64,000 bases of DNA. Source: Litomosoides sigmodontis (taxonomy: Eukaryota > Nematoda > Chromadorea > Rhabditida > Onchocercidae). A program made the position numbers and the translations under genes. Below are positions 49,996-61,650 of the stretch, in pieces (position 1 is the stretch's first letter; the number at the start of each line of letters is the position of its first letter). Below the pieces are notes generated by a model, which did no database searches, had not been told where the DNA came from, and saw only the letters and a list, made by a program, of their open reading frames with translations. The DNA lies in assembly GCA_963070105.1 (NCBI GenBank), contig OY718807.1:4871001-4935000 (forward strand). The letters run 5' to 3'.

Positions 49996-52396
49996 TCAGT
50001 TACTCTTCAAATTTCTCTTCTTTACCACTGCTGGTAGCGGTGCGTGCGAAAGATAAAGAGCCAATCGTACGACGTACTTTTGCATAAATGGCGGAAGCCA
50101 TGAAATTGGATAGAAACTGCAAACTGAAAGCAGTAGCAACAAGGACCGAAACATTGAATTTTGTAGCTTTTTGGCTAAATAAATCGGAAGAAGTCCAATC
50201 AAAAGCACTAATTTCATGTGGCCAAGTCGTGCTAATAAGATCTCTAAATTGTGGCTCAAACTGATCTAAACCGTTAGTTGCTCATTACTTCCTGTTTTAG
50301 GCAAATGTACAACTCACAGAAGTAACGCATCCCAGCCAACTATGTTAGATAGTTTCGGCCGCCTTGCAACTATAGCTTCGTAATAAGAGTTGATCACCCA
50401 TGTCGTATCTTTCGATAGCACTTTCGATTGAAGATTATTTACAAACGCTTTTGCTAAAAACAGAACTGTTCAACGCACATCATACGCTCTCAGAAAATCC
50501 TCGGCGTCCCGTACGTCTCCGTCTCGTGCACATATATGCAGTCTCGTTTCATTTCATTGAATTACACGTACACATGCATCGTTAGCTTCCGAGTGAGTTC
50601 TTAACACGTAGAATGGAAATACCTTTGTCAATATAATTGTGACCATATTCTTCGCGGAGATCTTCCGATGCTCGATTCCAAACTGTATCGATCATATTTT
50701 TTAATCCCTGAGCTTCCTGCATTCCACTTGAAAAGGACCCGGGAGTCACAGCTACCACTTGTACTCCATATGACCCAAGTTCATGCCTCCAAGTCAGTTA
50801 ATTCATGCACATTTAGCTGCTGAGGACAAGACAACATTTTGTTTGCAGGATCCTTGTAAAATTTACACAAACCGTATGGATTGGATTTCATACCTAATAA
50901 CATCGGTGTAGGCTTGAAGAGCACACTTGGATGAACTGTAAGGACCATATCCAGGTACGCAAAGAAGCGTAACGCTGCTTGAACACATTACTATTCGACC
51001 TCTGAAACGGTTTTGTTTTGAAAAGGGCGGCGCCGATAGGGATGAATGGCCAAATGCACTCAATTCTTAGAGGGTGAGAGAGAGAGAGAGTTTTTTCTTC
51101 TGATGCATATTGTAGTAAAGGGGATGAATTTTATGCATGAAAATGAGCATGAATTTCTGAGATTAACTGATTGATAAAAATTCCTGAAAACTATCCCTTG
51201 TAAGTTTTTATAGCATAACCGAGTATGAGAAACAAATATTATTAAACTTCAGAATTTCCCTCCGTGCGTGTTCACTTTCAATACTCATTTTCAGTTGTCC
51301 TTCAATGGATGGTCAAACATGTAAGAAAGATCTGTGTTGCTGGACCTGGACTTTTTGATAAGGTCCCGAAATGTCTGTGTTACTCGTATTACGCCACATA
51401 CATTCACTTCCCACACTTCTTTATAATCGTCCAAAATTAAAAAATCGTCGTAAAAGATATTGCCCCGAATCCCGGCGTTGTTAACTAACGCATGAAGCAC
51501 TGAAAGTGAATATGCCTTCAATTGGGACCCTCAACATCTCCACTTTTTATAATTTTTTCGCATGAGGAATATTTTCCTCTGACAAGTAATACTAACATAA
51601 CCCTGCGGGCGTATTCCTAAACTTCACTTCATCAAATTTTAATTTGCTTACTTCTTCAGTATAAAATAGAACATGTTTTGATGAAACAAACATTTCCCTC
51701 ACTATTCATTGTTAACGATCAAAGAGTTTAGAAAGGACTGTTTGTTACAATACGAAATTAATTGTTTAAATCAAAGATTCGAACCGAGATTTTTTTCCCT
51801 TAAAATTCTGTCTACAATTTCTCTGGATTTTTGAACACTCTTGTCATCGGTCACATCCATTTGAAATGCATACAATCGACCTTGACTGATTGAGCTGTAG
51901 CTTTCTTCCAATTCCTTCACACTCTACTACCAACCAAATTTAATGTGAAACATTGGATGAAATGATTTTCAATTAGTAAATTTTAAAAAAGGCTATAAAC
52001 ATCCACAATTAAAGAAGCGGATGAAAATGGAAAGTAAATTTCAGATAGTTTAGAAGCATACAATAGCACGACGACATCCTGCAAAAACTGTTAATCCATT
52101 TTGAAGACATCGTTTCACTAAATCTCTGCCAAATCCTGGAAACCATTTAATCTATTTTAATCTCTTTTGTGACATCTTATGTGTTTGAAAATTTGTCCAG
52201 GTTTCAAAAGATCCCAGCTAATGTCTCTTCCTCTCTCTCTCTCTGTACTACCACAAAAATCCTTACCGCTTCCACATCCAGTAATCAGTACTGCCTTTCT
52301 GTCAATTTCACTTACTGTCAATTTACGGCCCAACAATTCGTAAATGTAGAGCAGGAGCAGCAGTGCAATGGATAATAGTATTATTAGTGCAAGCAT
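49996..52396 (-). CDS. short-chain dehydrogenase/reductase, RDH/17beta-HSD type, copy A
   Basis: NAD(P)-dependent oxidoreductase of the membrane-bound retinol dehydrogenase / hydroxysteroid dehydrogenase group. Exons 5' to 3': 52396-52267, 52135-52062, 51923-51785, 51499-51346, 51001-50894, 50786-50623, 50453-50318, 50116-49996; about 341 residues. An N-terminal membrane anchor (residues 2-19) is followed by the cofactor loop TGCGSGFG, the structural NNAG (about 121-124), SSSV and the catalytic YSSSK (Tyr187, Lys191), then RHELGSYGV and TPGSF. The C-terminal GWDA plus FYPISWLPP matches RDH-type proteins. The last exon is taken from 50116 because the longer open frame (to 50260) would insert about 47 residues not found in the paralogue. 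Head-to-head with copy B, with the same six internal exon lengths. Substrate unknown. Confidence 0.9.
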
Positions 52397-52812
52397 TACT
52401 TCATCAATGCGGCGAAAAATTGTTCGAATTTATAAACTCTCCGGGACGGATGAAATTACAAAAACCTCAAAAGATGGGAAAATGTCTTCGATGAAAAATT
52501 ACTTTGCGCATTTTCTAAGAAGTTACTCGAGCGGAAAGATGTGACGAAAAAAAAAAGCACCAGTGAGTTGAATTGACTTGGGCATGATCAGGTGACGAAG
52601 ACAACTGCTGACGTAGAAACGAATGCAAATAAATGGCTTTGTGAGTTTTGGCAAACGAGTTTAGCGAAGGAAGGAAGGAACTGGAAAGTGCAACCGTTCG
52701 GTTGCTCTCTCCACAACCTTAAATGTTCTTCCACTCAATTGCCTCGGACAGAAGCGCAAGATGAGACGATCATTTGTCAGTGCTCTCCACGATTCAATTA
52801 CCCTTTCCCATA

Positions 52813-52834
52813 TCATTTTTCATTAAATTTCAAC

Positions 52835-52872
<38 letters not shown>

Positions 52873-53371
52873 CATACGTTTAGGTGAATTTAGGTGAGTA
52901 TCGAGTAAATATAGAGCTTCATAGTGAAGTGGTAGTACAAGTTGCTGTGCATGTTGTAAAGTCAGAAATAGATGCACATGAGTTGAAGCAGGTAAAATCG
53001 TACCGACGTCATCGCTTCCTTCGTTACACATCATTTTAACGAATTTACGTGCCATACTAGAACAAGAATGAATGAAATCAGATTTGCCTTAGCCTACTCT
53101 AGGAATCCAAAACAAGAAAATTATCGAATTAGAATGTTAAGTTTTGATAAATTCGCAATTGAATTATTGAACTGTAGGAAGGTGTGAGTTGTGCTTTTCC
53201 AGCAAAGCACGTTTTTTTTGGAAATTTTAAGCTCGAACGGGTGCGGTGCTCGTTGTACGTTTTGATTTCTTCGTAACGTCGTGTGCTGTATGCTCGTGGC
53301 ACTCCCATCATTGTGCTACCACAACAACTTTCTGAATCTGTCGGAAGGTGTCGCATCTGAGAAAGATACAA
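52813..53371 (-). CDS. possible small two-exon gene, unrecognised
   Basis: An ORF starting at 53371 or its inner ATG at 53356 (MRHLPTDSESCCG...) could splice from a phase-2 GTGCTT donor near 53212 to an acceptor (TTGTTCTAG) ending at 53057, continuing as MARKFVKMMCNEGSDDVG. Codon content looks better than random and the join is in phase, but no domain is recognised and the frame runs into the AG microsatellite, so it may be chance. Confidence 0.22.
52839..52871. repeat. (AG)n microsatellite
   Basis: About 16 AG units within the divergent SDR spacer. Confidence 0.95.
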
Positions 53372-53698
53372 AGTGACTTTGTCAATTTACCATCACTTCG
53401 TTTGTTTTCACACTGTTCTGTACAGCGAAAATGTTTCTGCATTTCCACCACAAATTTTCCGTCGGCGGAAAGTTGTGAAGCCTACAGTACTTCTGTATCA
53501 ATGAATTGCTGTTGATGGTTGTTAATTGATGTGGATCCGACTCTGCCAGTTACAGAGATTTTCACTGCCAGTGATGGATGAATGAAAATTCAGCAACTAA
53601 GCCATTCGTTACAACTCCTCTCCTCTTCTGCTATCATCATTATTAATTTTCATATCTTTATCCGGAAAAATTACAAGTTTTTCACGGCATTGATAAAG

Positions 53699-55910
53699 AT
53701 GTTTTTACTGACAGTACTATTTGTTGCACTACTACTGCTCTATATGATTTATGGATTATTGGACCGTAAATTAACAATGAGTGAAATTGACAGAAAGGCG
53801 GTATTGATCACTGGATGTGGAAGCGGTGAGGATTTGACAGAAACGCTTTTCTTGTAGAAAGATGATTTAAAGTGCTGATTAAAGTGGTTGTGTTTGCTTG
53901 CTTAAAAGGGTGCATTGAAGGAGATGCTCACTAAATACTTAATTAGCAGTAGAAGAGGAAATAATGATTTTCAGGATTCGGTAGAGATTTGGTGGGACGA
54001 TGCCTTCAAAATGGATTGACAGTTTTTGCAGGATGCAAGTTTGAGAGTGTAAGCTTCCGTAACTTTATTAATCGTCTTCAAATGAAATTCATCGTCTTCA
54101 AAATTGTTCAGTGCAAATTAGCAGTTAGTTGAATTTCTGTGCAAATCTAAATTGCCGCAGAAAAATAAGAAAAAACGAGAGTTTTATAAGAGAATATTTA
54201 GATGTACTTTTGCTTCCACAAACTTTCCGCTAAATTCGAGCGTGGTTGCAGAATCTAAATGATCTAGAAGAAAGTTACGGTTCGGTCAGTCAAGGTGGAT
54301 TGTATGCATTTCACATGGACGTGACCGATGACGAAAGTGTTCGTAAATCTAAAAAAATTGTAGATAGCATTTTACAAGAAAGGAATCTCGGTTCGCATCC
54401 CTTCAATAAATGAATTCTTTTGTAACAAACACTTCTCTCTAATTTTTCTGGTCGTTTTGAATGAATGAATGTTTCTGTAGTTAATGCTAATATAAATATT
54501 GTATTTTATACTCAAAAATATTTAAACCAAAATGGAAGAAGTGATATTCAGAGATTTGTTAGTGCTATTTATTCAGTTAAAATTTCAAAATTTTAATTGA
54601 AATACTAAAAGCGAAAAGAGATATGTTTGAATGTATTCTTTTTTTTCAGTTCTTCATGCTGTAATCAATAATGCTGGTATACGAGGAAATCAGTTTTACG
54701 ATGATTTCCTTGTTTTAGACGATTATAAAGAAGTGTGGGATGTTAATGTCTATGGTGTTATACGGGTGACACACGCGTTTCGAAGCCTTATCAAAAAATC
54801 CAGGTTTTATTTGATGGAAAATTTCAAGTGGAAGTTTTAGCATAATTCACAAGATTTTCATTTGATCAAAATCATCGACCGTTTGACGGAAAAATTGAAA
54901 AAACTAAATACTCCTGAAATTTTTGCTATTTTTCTACTTAAAAGTTTAATTATCGTAGCGGTCGAATTATCATATGCTGTAGTGCGTCCACATTGTTTCC
55001 AGCACCTGCCTATGGTCCTTATGTTTCTTCCAAGTGCGCTCTTCAAGCGTATGCTAGCACTATCAGGCATGACTTTTCAACTGCTTTCCAATAAAATTAT
55101 TTTTCGAAAATTTCGATGTGAGCATTGTGAATGCAGTCATTTGATAGTTTTGATGTATCTTAGGGATTGTTTGAAGATATGAATTAGAGCCATTCGGGGT
55201 ATTCGTAACGGTCTTATTTCCGGGATCCTTCCAAACCGGATTACATGTTACTGAGGATTTGCATGAAATGGTGGATGTTGTGTGGAATCGATCATCGCAA
55301 GAGATACGCAATGAATATGGGAATGATTTTAATATGAAAGGTTTCCTTCTTTATGCTTCAAATGTTATTCACGCCCACGCATGCACACTTTTCAGCCATT
55401 TTTATTGTTTTTCAATTGTAATCACAAAGGTGCATTTTTAATTTTCTTCAGCAAAAGCATTCGTAGATAAAACGCTGTCAAAGTTACTGTCGAAAGATAC
55501 AACGAGGGTCATCGACACTTATTACGAAGCTATTGTTGCGAAACAGCCTAAGCTTTCCTATCGAATTGGTTGGGACGCATCATTTATGTTAGTTTTAAAT
55601 GTTGCAAGGGGAAGTGCAAATAATTTAATATACAATTTAGAAAATCCAAAAAATATATCTGAAAATGAAATTTAAATTTCTTCTGATTACTGCTTTAGTT
55701 GTGTTTGTAAGTTTACCTGGGATTTAGAATTGCAAAATTTCTATGCCAGTAGTTTATTTCAGCTTCTATCCTTATTCATTCCTGCCGCTATGGGTACAGT
55801 TTCATCTTATGAAGATTTTAATGAGATGGTTTGAGGCGCCGATACCAGAAATAGTCAGGAAAACCAGAAACTTCTCAAGCATTAAATGAAGATATCGGAA
55901 AATTTGGGTA
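53699..55910 (+). CDS. short-chain dehydrogenase/reductase, RDH/17beta-HSD type, copy B
   Basis: Divergent paralogue of copy A. Exons 53699-53825, 53975-54048, 54252-54390, 54650-54803, 54959-55066, 55177-55340, 55452-55587, 55763-55910; about 349 residues. Internal exon lengths 74, 139, 154, 108, 164 and 136 are identical to those of copy A. Membrane anchor MFLLTVLFVALLLLYMIYG, cofactor loop TGCGSGFGRD, NNAG, catalytic YVSSK (Tyr186, Lys190), YELEPFGVFV, FPGSF, GWDASF and the C-terminal FYPYSFLPLW are present; the tail differs from copy A (VRKPETSQALNEDIGKFG). Exon 5 is followed by GC, not GT, at 55067. Around the active site copy B has CCSASTLFPAPAYGPY where copy A has CSSSVTLLCVPGYGPY, which suggests altered substrate preference. 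Confidence 0.9.
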
Positions 55911-56004
55911 AAAAACCAAACTTCATAACATCTTCAACAAAAACAATTTCAAGCTGATAAAAAATGAATGGTGGAAAATCATATTTCACTTCCATCTTTT
56001 ATGC

Positions 56005-56199
56005 TCATTTTTTCCTCTTCTTGTTAATTTGGTGCATAAAGAATAGACTGGAAGACAACTCATTAAGATAAAACTCAATGTAATAAAATTCCTCTGAAAG
56101 TGTTTTCAGTGATTTTTTACTGCTCAAAACTTCGTTGTATTTCCTCATTTCCCTCATTTTCAAGAGTTCAATTTTCCTTTGATCTGCGTGCCTTGGCAT
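56005..56199 (-). CDS. possible 64-residue basic protein
   Basis: Begins MPRHADQRKIELLKMREM, Lys/Arg/Glu-rich and probably helical at the N-terminus, ending in KKRKK. An acceptor-like ATTTCACAG lies five bases before the ATG. No homologue recognised; could be a first exon or chance. Confidence 0.2.
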   Translation of the reverse strand: MPRHADQRKIELLKMREMRKYNEVLSSKKSLKTLSEEFYYIEFYLNELSSSLFFMHQINKKRKK

Positions 56200-57772
56200 T
56201 GTAACTGTGAAATATTATTTCCACGTTGCGCATGTCATTCTAATTTCCATGTTTTAATGGGTGAAGTAGTTAGTATGTAGTTCCACATGAATTGAACTTT
56301 GAATGTCCTCGTAGTAAACCACATACCACCTTGCTTTTTCCTTGCATCGTATTGACGATGATATTATTACTGTTACCTTTTGATAATTTTACAGAATAAA
56401 CAAATCATATAAATGACAAAAATAAAGGTCAAGTGAAGCAAGAGATCATATCTTCGAAATTGGTTCTATTCGATGCAAAATTTTAGATGGAGCTAATTAA
56501 GGCTTATCTGTGATGATTGAAAAGTTGTTAGCACAGAGCTGACAAAGGAAGGATAAATCTAACTTAATGCATTTTAATCTTCGCAAGCTTGAAATCCAAA
56601 CCTCTGACGTTCGACATTCGAGACTTTAATGAAAATTTAATAATGAGAAATAAAATATCCCGTGGTGAAACATTAATTATTTCAACAATAGTTTACAATA
56701 ATGGTAGGTATTGTCGGAGGCGTATGATATGATATGGTTGTGCTATTAAGCGACTTTAATTGAATACAATTACATCAGTGATAATAATTGAAGATTGAAA
56801 ATAGCGAAATGAAAAGGAGTAAAATAGCTTGAGCGGTAAATGTTGGAGAAGGGCCGGTTGGTTCCTCTTCCACTCAAAGTTTTGTTTTTTTAAGTGTACG
56901 CATAAAGGATACTGTATCACCGTCTTTTACAGGCATATTTCAGCCAACAGATGGGAAGCTGTGCGATTCGTCACTCGATCCGCAACATTGATAGTAGCTA
57001 CCAGGCATTCCTGAAATGCGAGACTAAAAAATACTCTGAAATTTCTACGCATTTCATAAATTGTCGTCTTTTTGAAATCATGTAAATGTAAATTTAATTA
57101 ATTTTAGTTATATGAAGGTGAATTAACTAACTAAAAACAAAACATTTGTCTTCTTTTCCAATGCAACCTTTTCCAATCAATGTCTTCTTTTGCTCGAAAT
57201 GAAGCATTTGTTAATATAAGCCGAGAATTAAAAAACGAATATGAAAATGTTGCTCCATCATCCGTCATTTCAATCACGGCAGAGGGAGAGAGACGGCTAT
57301 GATTGCGTGCGTTACAGGCTATCCGTGCGTTATGATCCATGCACCTATCACTTGAAACGTCAGGTAATCAAAGCCTTTACTTCAACCATAGCCCCCTGTT
57401 TAACAGTAATAGCTAATTTCAACCTTTTGCATTACCGTGGGGAAAAAATAATAAACGATAAATCTGTTCATTTGCAAAGCAAAAGTTACAAAAGGAAACT
57501 GTAAGGTTGTGGATAGAAATAAATTTTACAAATTACGAGAAAAATGATTGATCACGAATGCAATCAATCAGTTCGCAGACATTCATTAACTCTCTGCAAT
57601 GCCAAACTATTCATATTACAATTATAACTTTAATTATCAAATCAGTTATCTAATTACACATATTTAATTATTCAATTACCTATATCGTATGTGTTATATA
57701 GCCATACTGTATGTGTTGTGATTAGAAGAATTGAATTAACAGTTGCATTCTGTTCGTTTAATTTTTTAAAGG

Positions 57773-58114
57773 TCACATAGGAGGGTTACGAGGAAAGGCA
57801 TGACGAATGACTTCATTGATTGAAGTTGCATCGATAGCTTTATTCCAATCAATACCCTTCCATACGGCCGCTAATCCGTTTAGTTGATTGTTGCAGTGGC
57901 GATTCTGTAGAACTGTTGTAGGATTTGTAGATAAATGGACGACAGTGCGACTACCACCATTTGTGGGAAGGGAAAAGCTGATGTCACGTGGAATTGCTTT
58001 TCTCAAAAGAAGCGAGTAGCTTCTTTGCTTGCCAGCTTTAAAGCATTGCGGAAGCGAACAGCTTAGTATAAACTGTCTGTTCACATCGAAAAAAGGAAGC
58101 GACCGTTTTGACAA
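57773..58114 (-). CDS. possible 113-residue protein, unrecognised
   Basis: Longest uninterrupted ordinary-composition ORF of the right end (MSKRSLPFFDVNRQF... to RHAFPRNPPM). No signal peptide, membrane span or known motif. It is head-to-head with a 90-codon plus-strand ORF at 58145. Weak call based on length alone. Confidence 0.2.
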   Translation of the reverse strand: MSKRSLPFFDVNRQFILSCSLPQCFKAGKQRSYSLLLRKAIPRDISFSLPTNGGSRTVVHLSTNPTTVLQNRHCNNQLNGLAAVWKGIDWNKAIDATSINEVIRHAFPRNPPM

Positions 58115-61066
58115 CGAAAATGGAAAAGGCTAGAAGCTCTGTGGATGCTCCCTTCCAACTGCTACAAAGTGAAGCACAACTTTTGCTGTGCTAAATTTTA
58201 TCACTCTCTTCTAGGCGTATGTTTGCCTGAAGTCCGAAGTTTGTGGCGCTGTCGATTGATGAAAATTTGCGGACATTTCACACATCCTTCCATTCCCTTT
58301 CAACATTTTCAAACGCTGCTAGCAGGCGTACAATGTGATGGGCATTACTCCATGTTTCTGTTAGCGCTTCTTGTGAAAGGGAAATTACAAATTTCATTGA
58401 AATTGTTAACTAAATAATCCCGCCTGTTTCACTTCCATCATTTGCGCAACCAAAATAACCTTCGCTTTACTAGGAGATGGAATTGGAGTGTTTGTGGCGT
58501 TGAGGAAAGAGAGGAAGAAGAGCGTTTAATGAAGCTGTAACTTCGGAGGCAAGCAGGGAACTCATCCCTTTTTGTCCCTCACTTCAGCTTTATCGCCCAC
58601 TACGTAGCAGTGCGGTTCGCCGATAGGATCGATAGATGGGAAGGAAGCATAGCTACTGGATGGAGCATTTCCAACAGCACTTGCAGGTGGGCGGATGACT
58701 AATTTCAGCTTTCGCTAATTTCATCAGCTCTGCCTGGTGGATATCAACCATCGATCACCTTTAACCTGCTCGATCCTCGTAAGTGTCGTAGCTGCTATAG
58801 CTGTCAAGTTTATTTGTAGGCAATGCTCAGGCTTCCTTCATGCTTTTCTGGCAAATGAGATGTGTGAAATTTGAGTGAAACATTTCAGATGATAAGTGAA
58901 CGGACAGGAAGCATTTCTGTGATAACAAATTTATTTCTCGTAGATATCTGATCGATCCTCGAACTTCCTTCAGCATTCGCTATTTTCGTGAACGTCGCTG
59001 CTAAAGCCTCTGATCTACGAGGCTTTCATGAAAAATTCTTCTCCGATAACAACTAATCCATCGAACGGCTTGGAAGTGTCATTTTATTCAGAATCCTTTT
59101 TCTCATTTCTTTTCCATCTGTTTTCATCCTTGCCCTGAACTCTCTCTTCCGAAGATAGTTCGCTTGAAACTGCGAGGTGCAAATTCGTTGTCAAGCGATT
59201 CGTACTTCAAATATACAGCTATCCGCTACACATCAACATATTTCCATTCCAATGTATATCTCTAAAGTTGACGTCTTCACGCTACTTGCAAACCTAAGAT
59301 ATTGTTATGATATCATTTACTTGCCACTTTGCTATGAAGCTGAGAGCTAATGATTATGCAAACAAAGCATCTACAGGGTGGAGCACTCAGCCCCTACGCC
59401 CTTTTGCACTGCGTTTGCTTCACGGATGATATAAAGTAAACATCAGCTGGTGTACGTACGTCTCCTATATCATTCTTTTGCATTGCATTTCACTTATTAT
59501 TGTGAAATTCGCTTTTAGACGATCAACTGATCATCTTGGAGATAGAGGTCAGTTATAGCCTAATATGATATGCATCAGGCTTACTGAGGGATTAGGCGTG
59601 ACAAACTATTTGCAGCGTGTGCTAAGCTTATCTGTTTGTAATTAGTTAAATGTTAACGTAAAAACAGAATTATCCGTCATCGGGCACTGATTTTCGTATC
59701 AGCAGCAGCACTGTAATCGTGATAATCTTGAATAGTTGTAGAATGTTAAATGCTCCCTCTCTCTCTCTCTCAGTCTCTCTCCCTCTGATTTCAGGATGAA
59801 AGAGAAGAGGAAATCAGTGTTTCATCTTCCTCAAAAACCTAATTTTTTGCGGTCGTAAGTGCAGTAGTATTCAGGCGTAATTAATGCTGGACAGATGTCG
59901 AGTGCTATTGATTCCGTTAGCATCATTTCTTCCTTGCCAGTTAGTTCTAAAAGGAAACTAAAAAAAGTGTTAAAGCATAAGTCTAGAATCATTCCTGACA
60001 TTGGATCTGCGTGATAACTTTGATATTATCACCCTTCGTTATCTTTTTTTATAAACGTAAATGGAAAGAGGAAAAAAAGCAATCGTTGATTTCTCTTTTA
60101 CTGTTTGCAAATGGTGGAGGAATATGAAAGACGTGGAGATAGGGAGATTATAAGCTATCCACGTGAGGAATAGCCGTTAACGGAATTTTTGAATGTGAAA
60201 ACGTGTGAAAGCGTTTCCGTATGACAGCGACGGTGCTCGATCGGTTTCTTTTCTTATTCCGACCATTCGTTCATTCATTATTGCCTGATATTTGCTCCTA
60301 AATGACCTTTGTTTCTTTTTCCATCGCTGCCATTTCCATAGCATCGAAAGAGGAAGAGCGATAAAAGATGGAAATATAATAATTGCGAAATGTCCACCAC
60401 ATAACATCACACGTACCGTCCTTTCCTTTCATTTTCATACATCCAACTGAAGCGTTCACTTCCATTCTGTTGCTAAGTTTCTTTCTCTCATCCCACATTT
60501 CCAGTAGACATAATTCGCTTTTAGAAATTTTGCAAAACACGTACTGCTGGTGTAGAAGCTATCAAAAGATGAAACGGAGCGCTGCATTGATCATATTTCC
60601 TTACTCAGTGAGATTTCATTGGCATTTTTAAAATGAGATTTTCTGCATTCCCTCACTTCCTCTCTGTTACGTTAGATATGAAAACGGTAATTATTCGTTA
60701 AGTGGAAATTTTTTACAAATTAAAAATAACTGATGAAAATGCTTGGTATGATAATATCGATGAGTGAATGAAATGAATGCTTGCATGCGTGCGTCGATGG
60801 AAACGCTTAGAGAAAAGCTTAGCTGTAAAGCACTCAGCCACATCATTCATTTGTCATCATCATAGACTGATTTATGCAAATGATGGTTGCCAGTCGGATC
60901 GACGGGTTTGTTTGGATGATGTGTGAAGTGAATGGGAGGGGGAGAGGAACAGAAGGCTGTAATCATTTGATAACTATCATTTGGTATTAAGTAGTTTTCG
61001 GTAAATCACGAACGAAATTTGTTTTCCAGAAATTCCACACGGAGGAACGACAATTTAAACCTTTAT

Positions 61067-61625
<559 letters not shown>

Positions 61626-61650
61626 TATTTATTTAATTTATTTATTTAAT

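Larger units (their letters stand above)
52397..53698. promoter_or_regulatory. shared upstream region of the divergent SDR pair
   Basis: The 1.3 kb between the two divergent start codons. The last about 25 bases before each ATG are similar (TTTTTCGCCGCATTGATGAAG versus TTTTTCACGGCATTGATAAAG in the sense of each gene), so the duplication includes the 5' leader. Also holds an AG microsatellite and a possible small minus-strand gene. No promoter element can be named. Confidence 0.4.
55911..61066. other. non-coding or weakly coding region
   Basis: No family recognised. Unsupported candidates: minus-strand 56199-56005 (64 codons, Lys/Glu-rich, ATG six bases after TTTCACAG), minus-strand 58114-57773 (113 codons) and plus-strand 58145-58417 (90 codons). 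Short CT tracts occur near 59757-59785. Confidence 0.45.
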
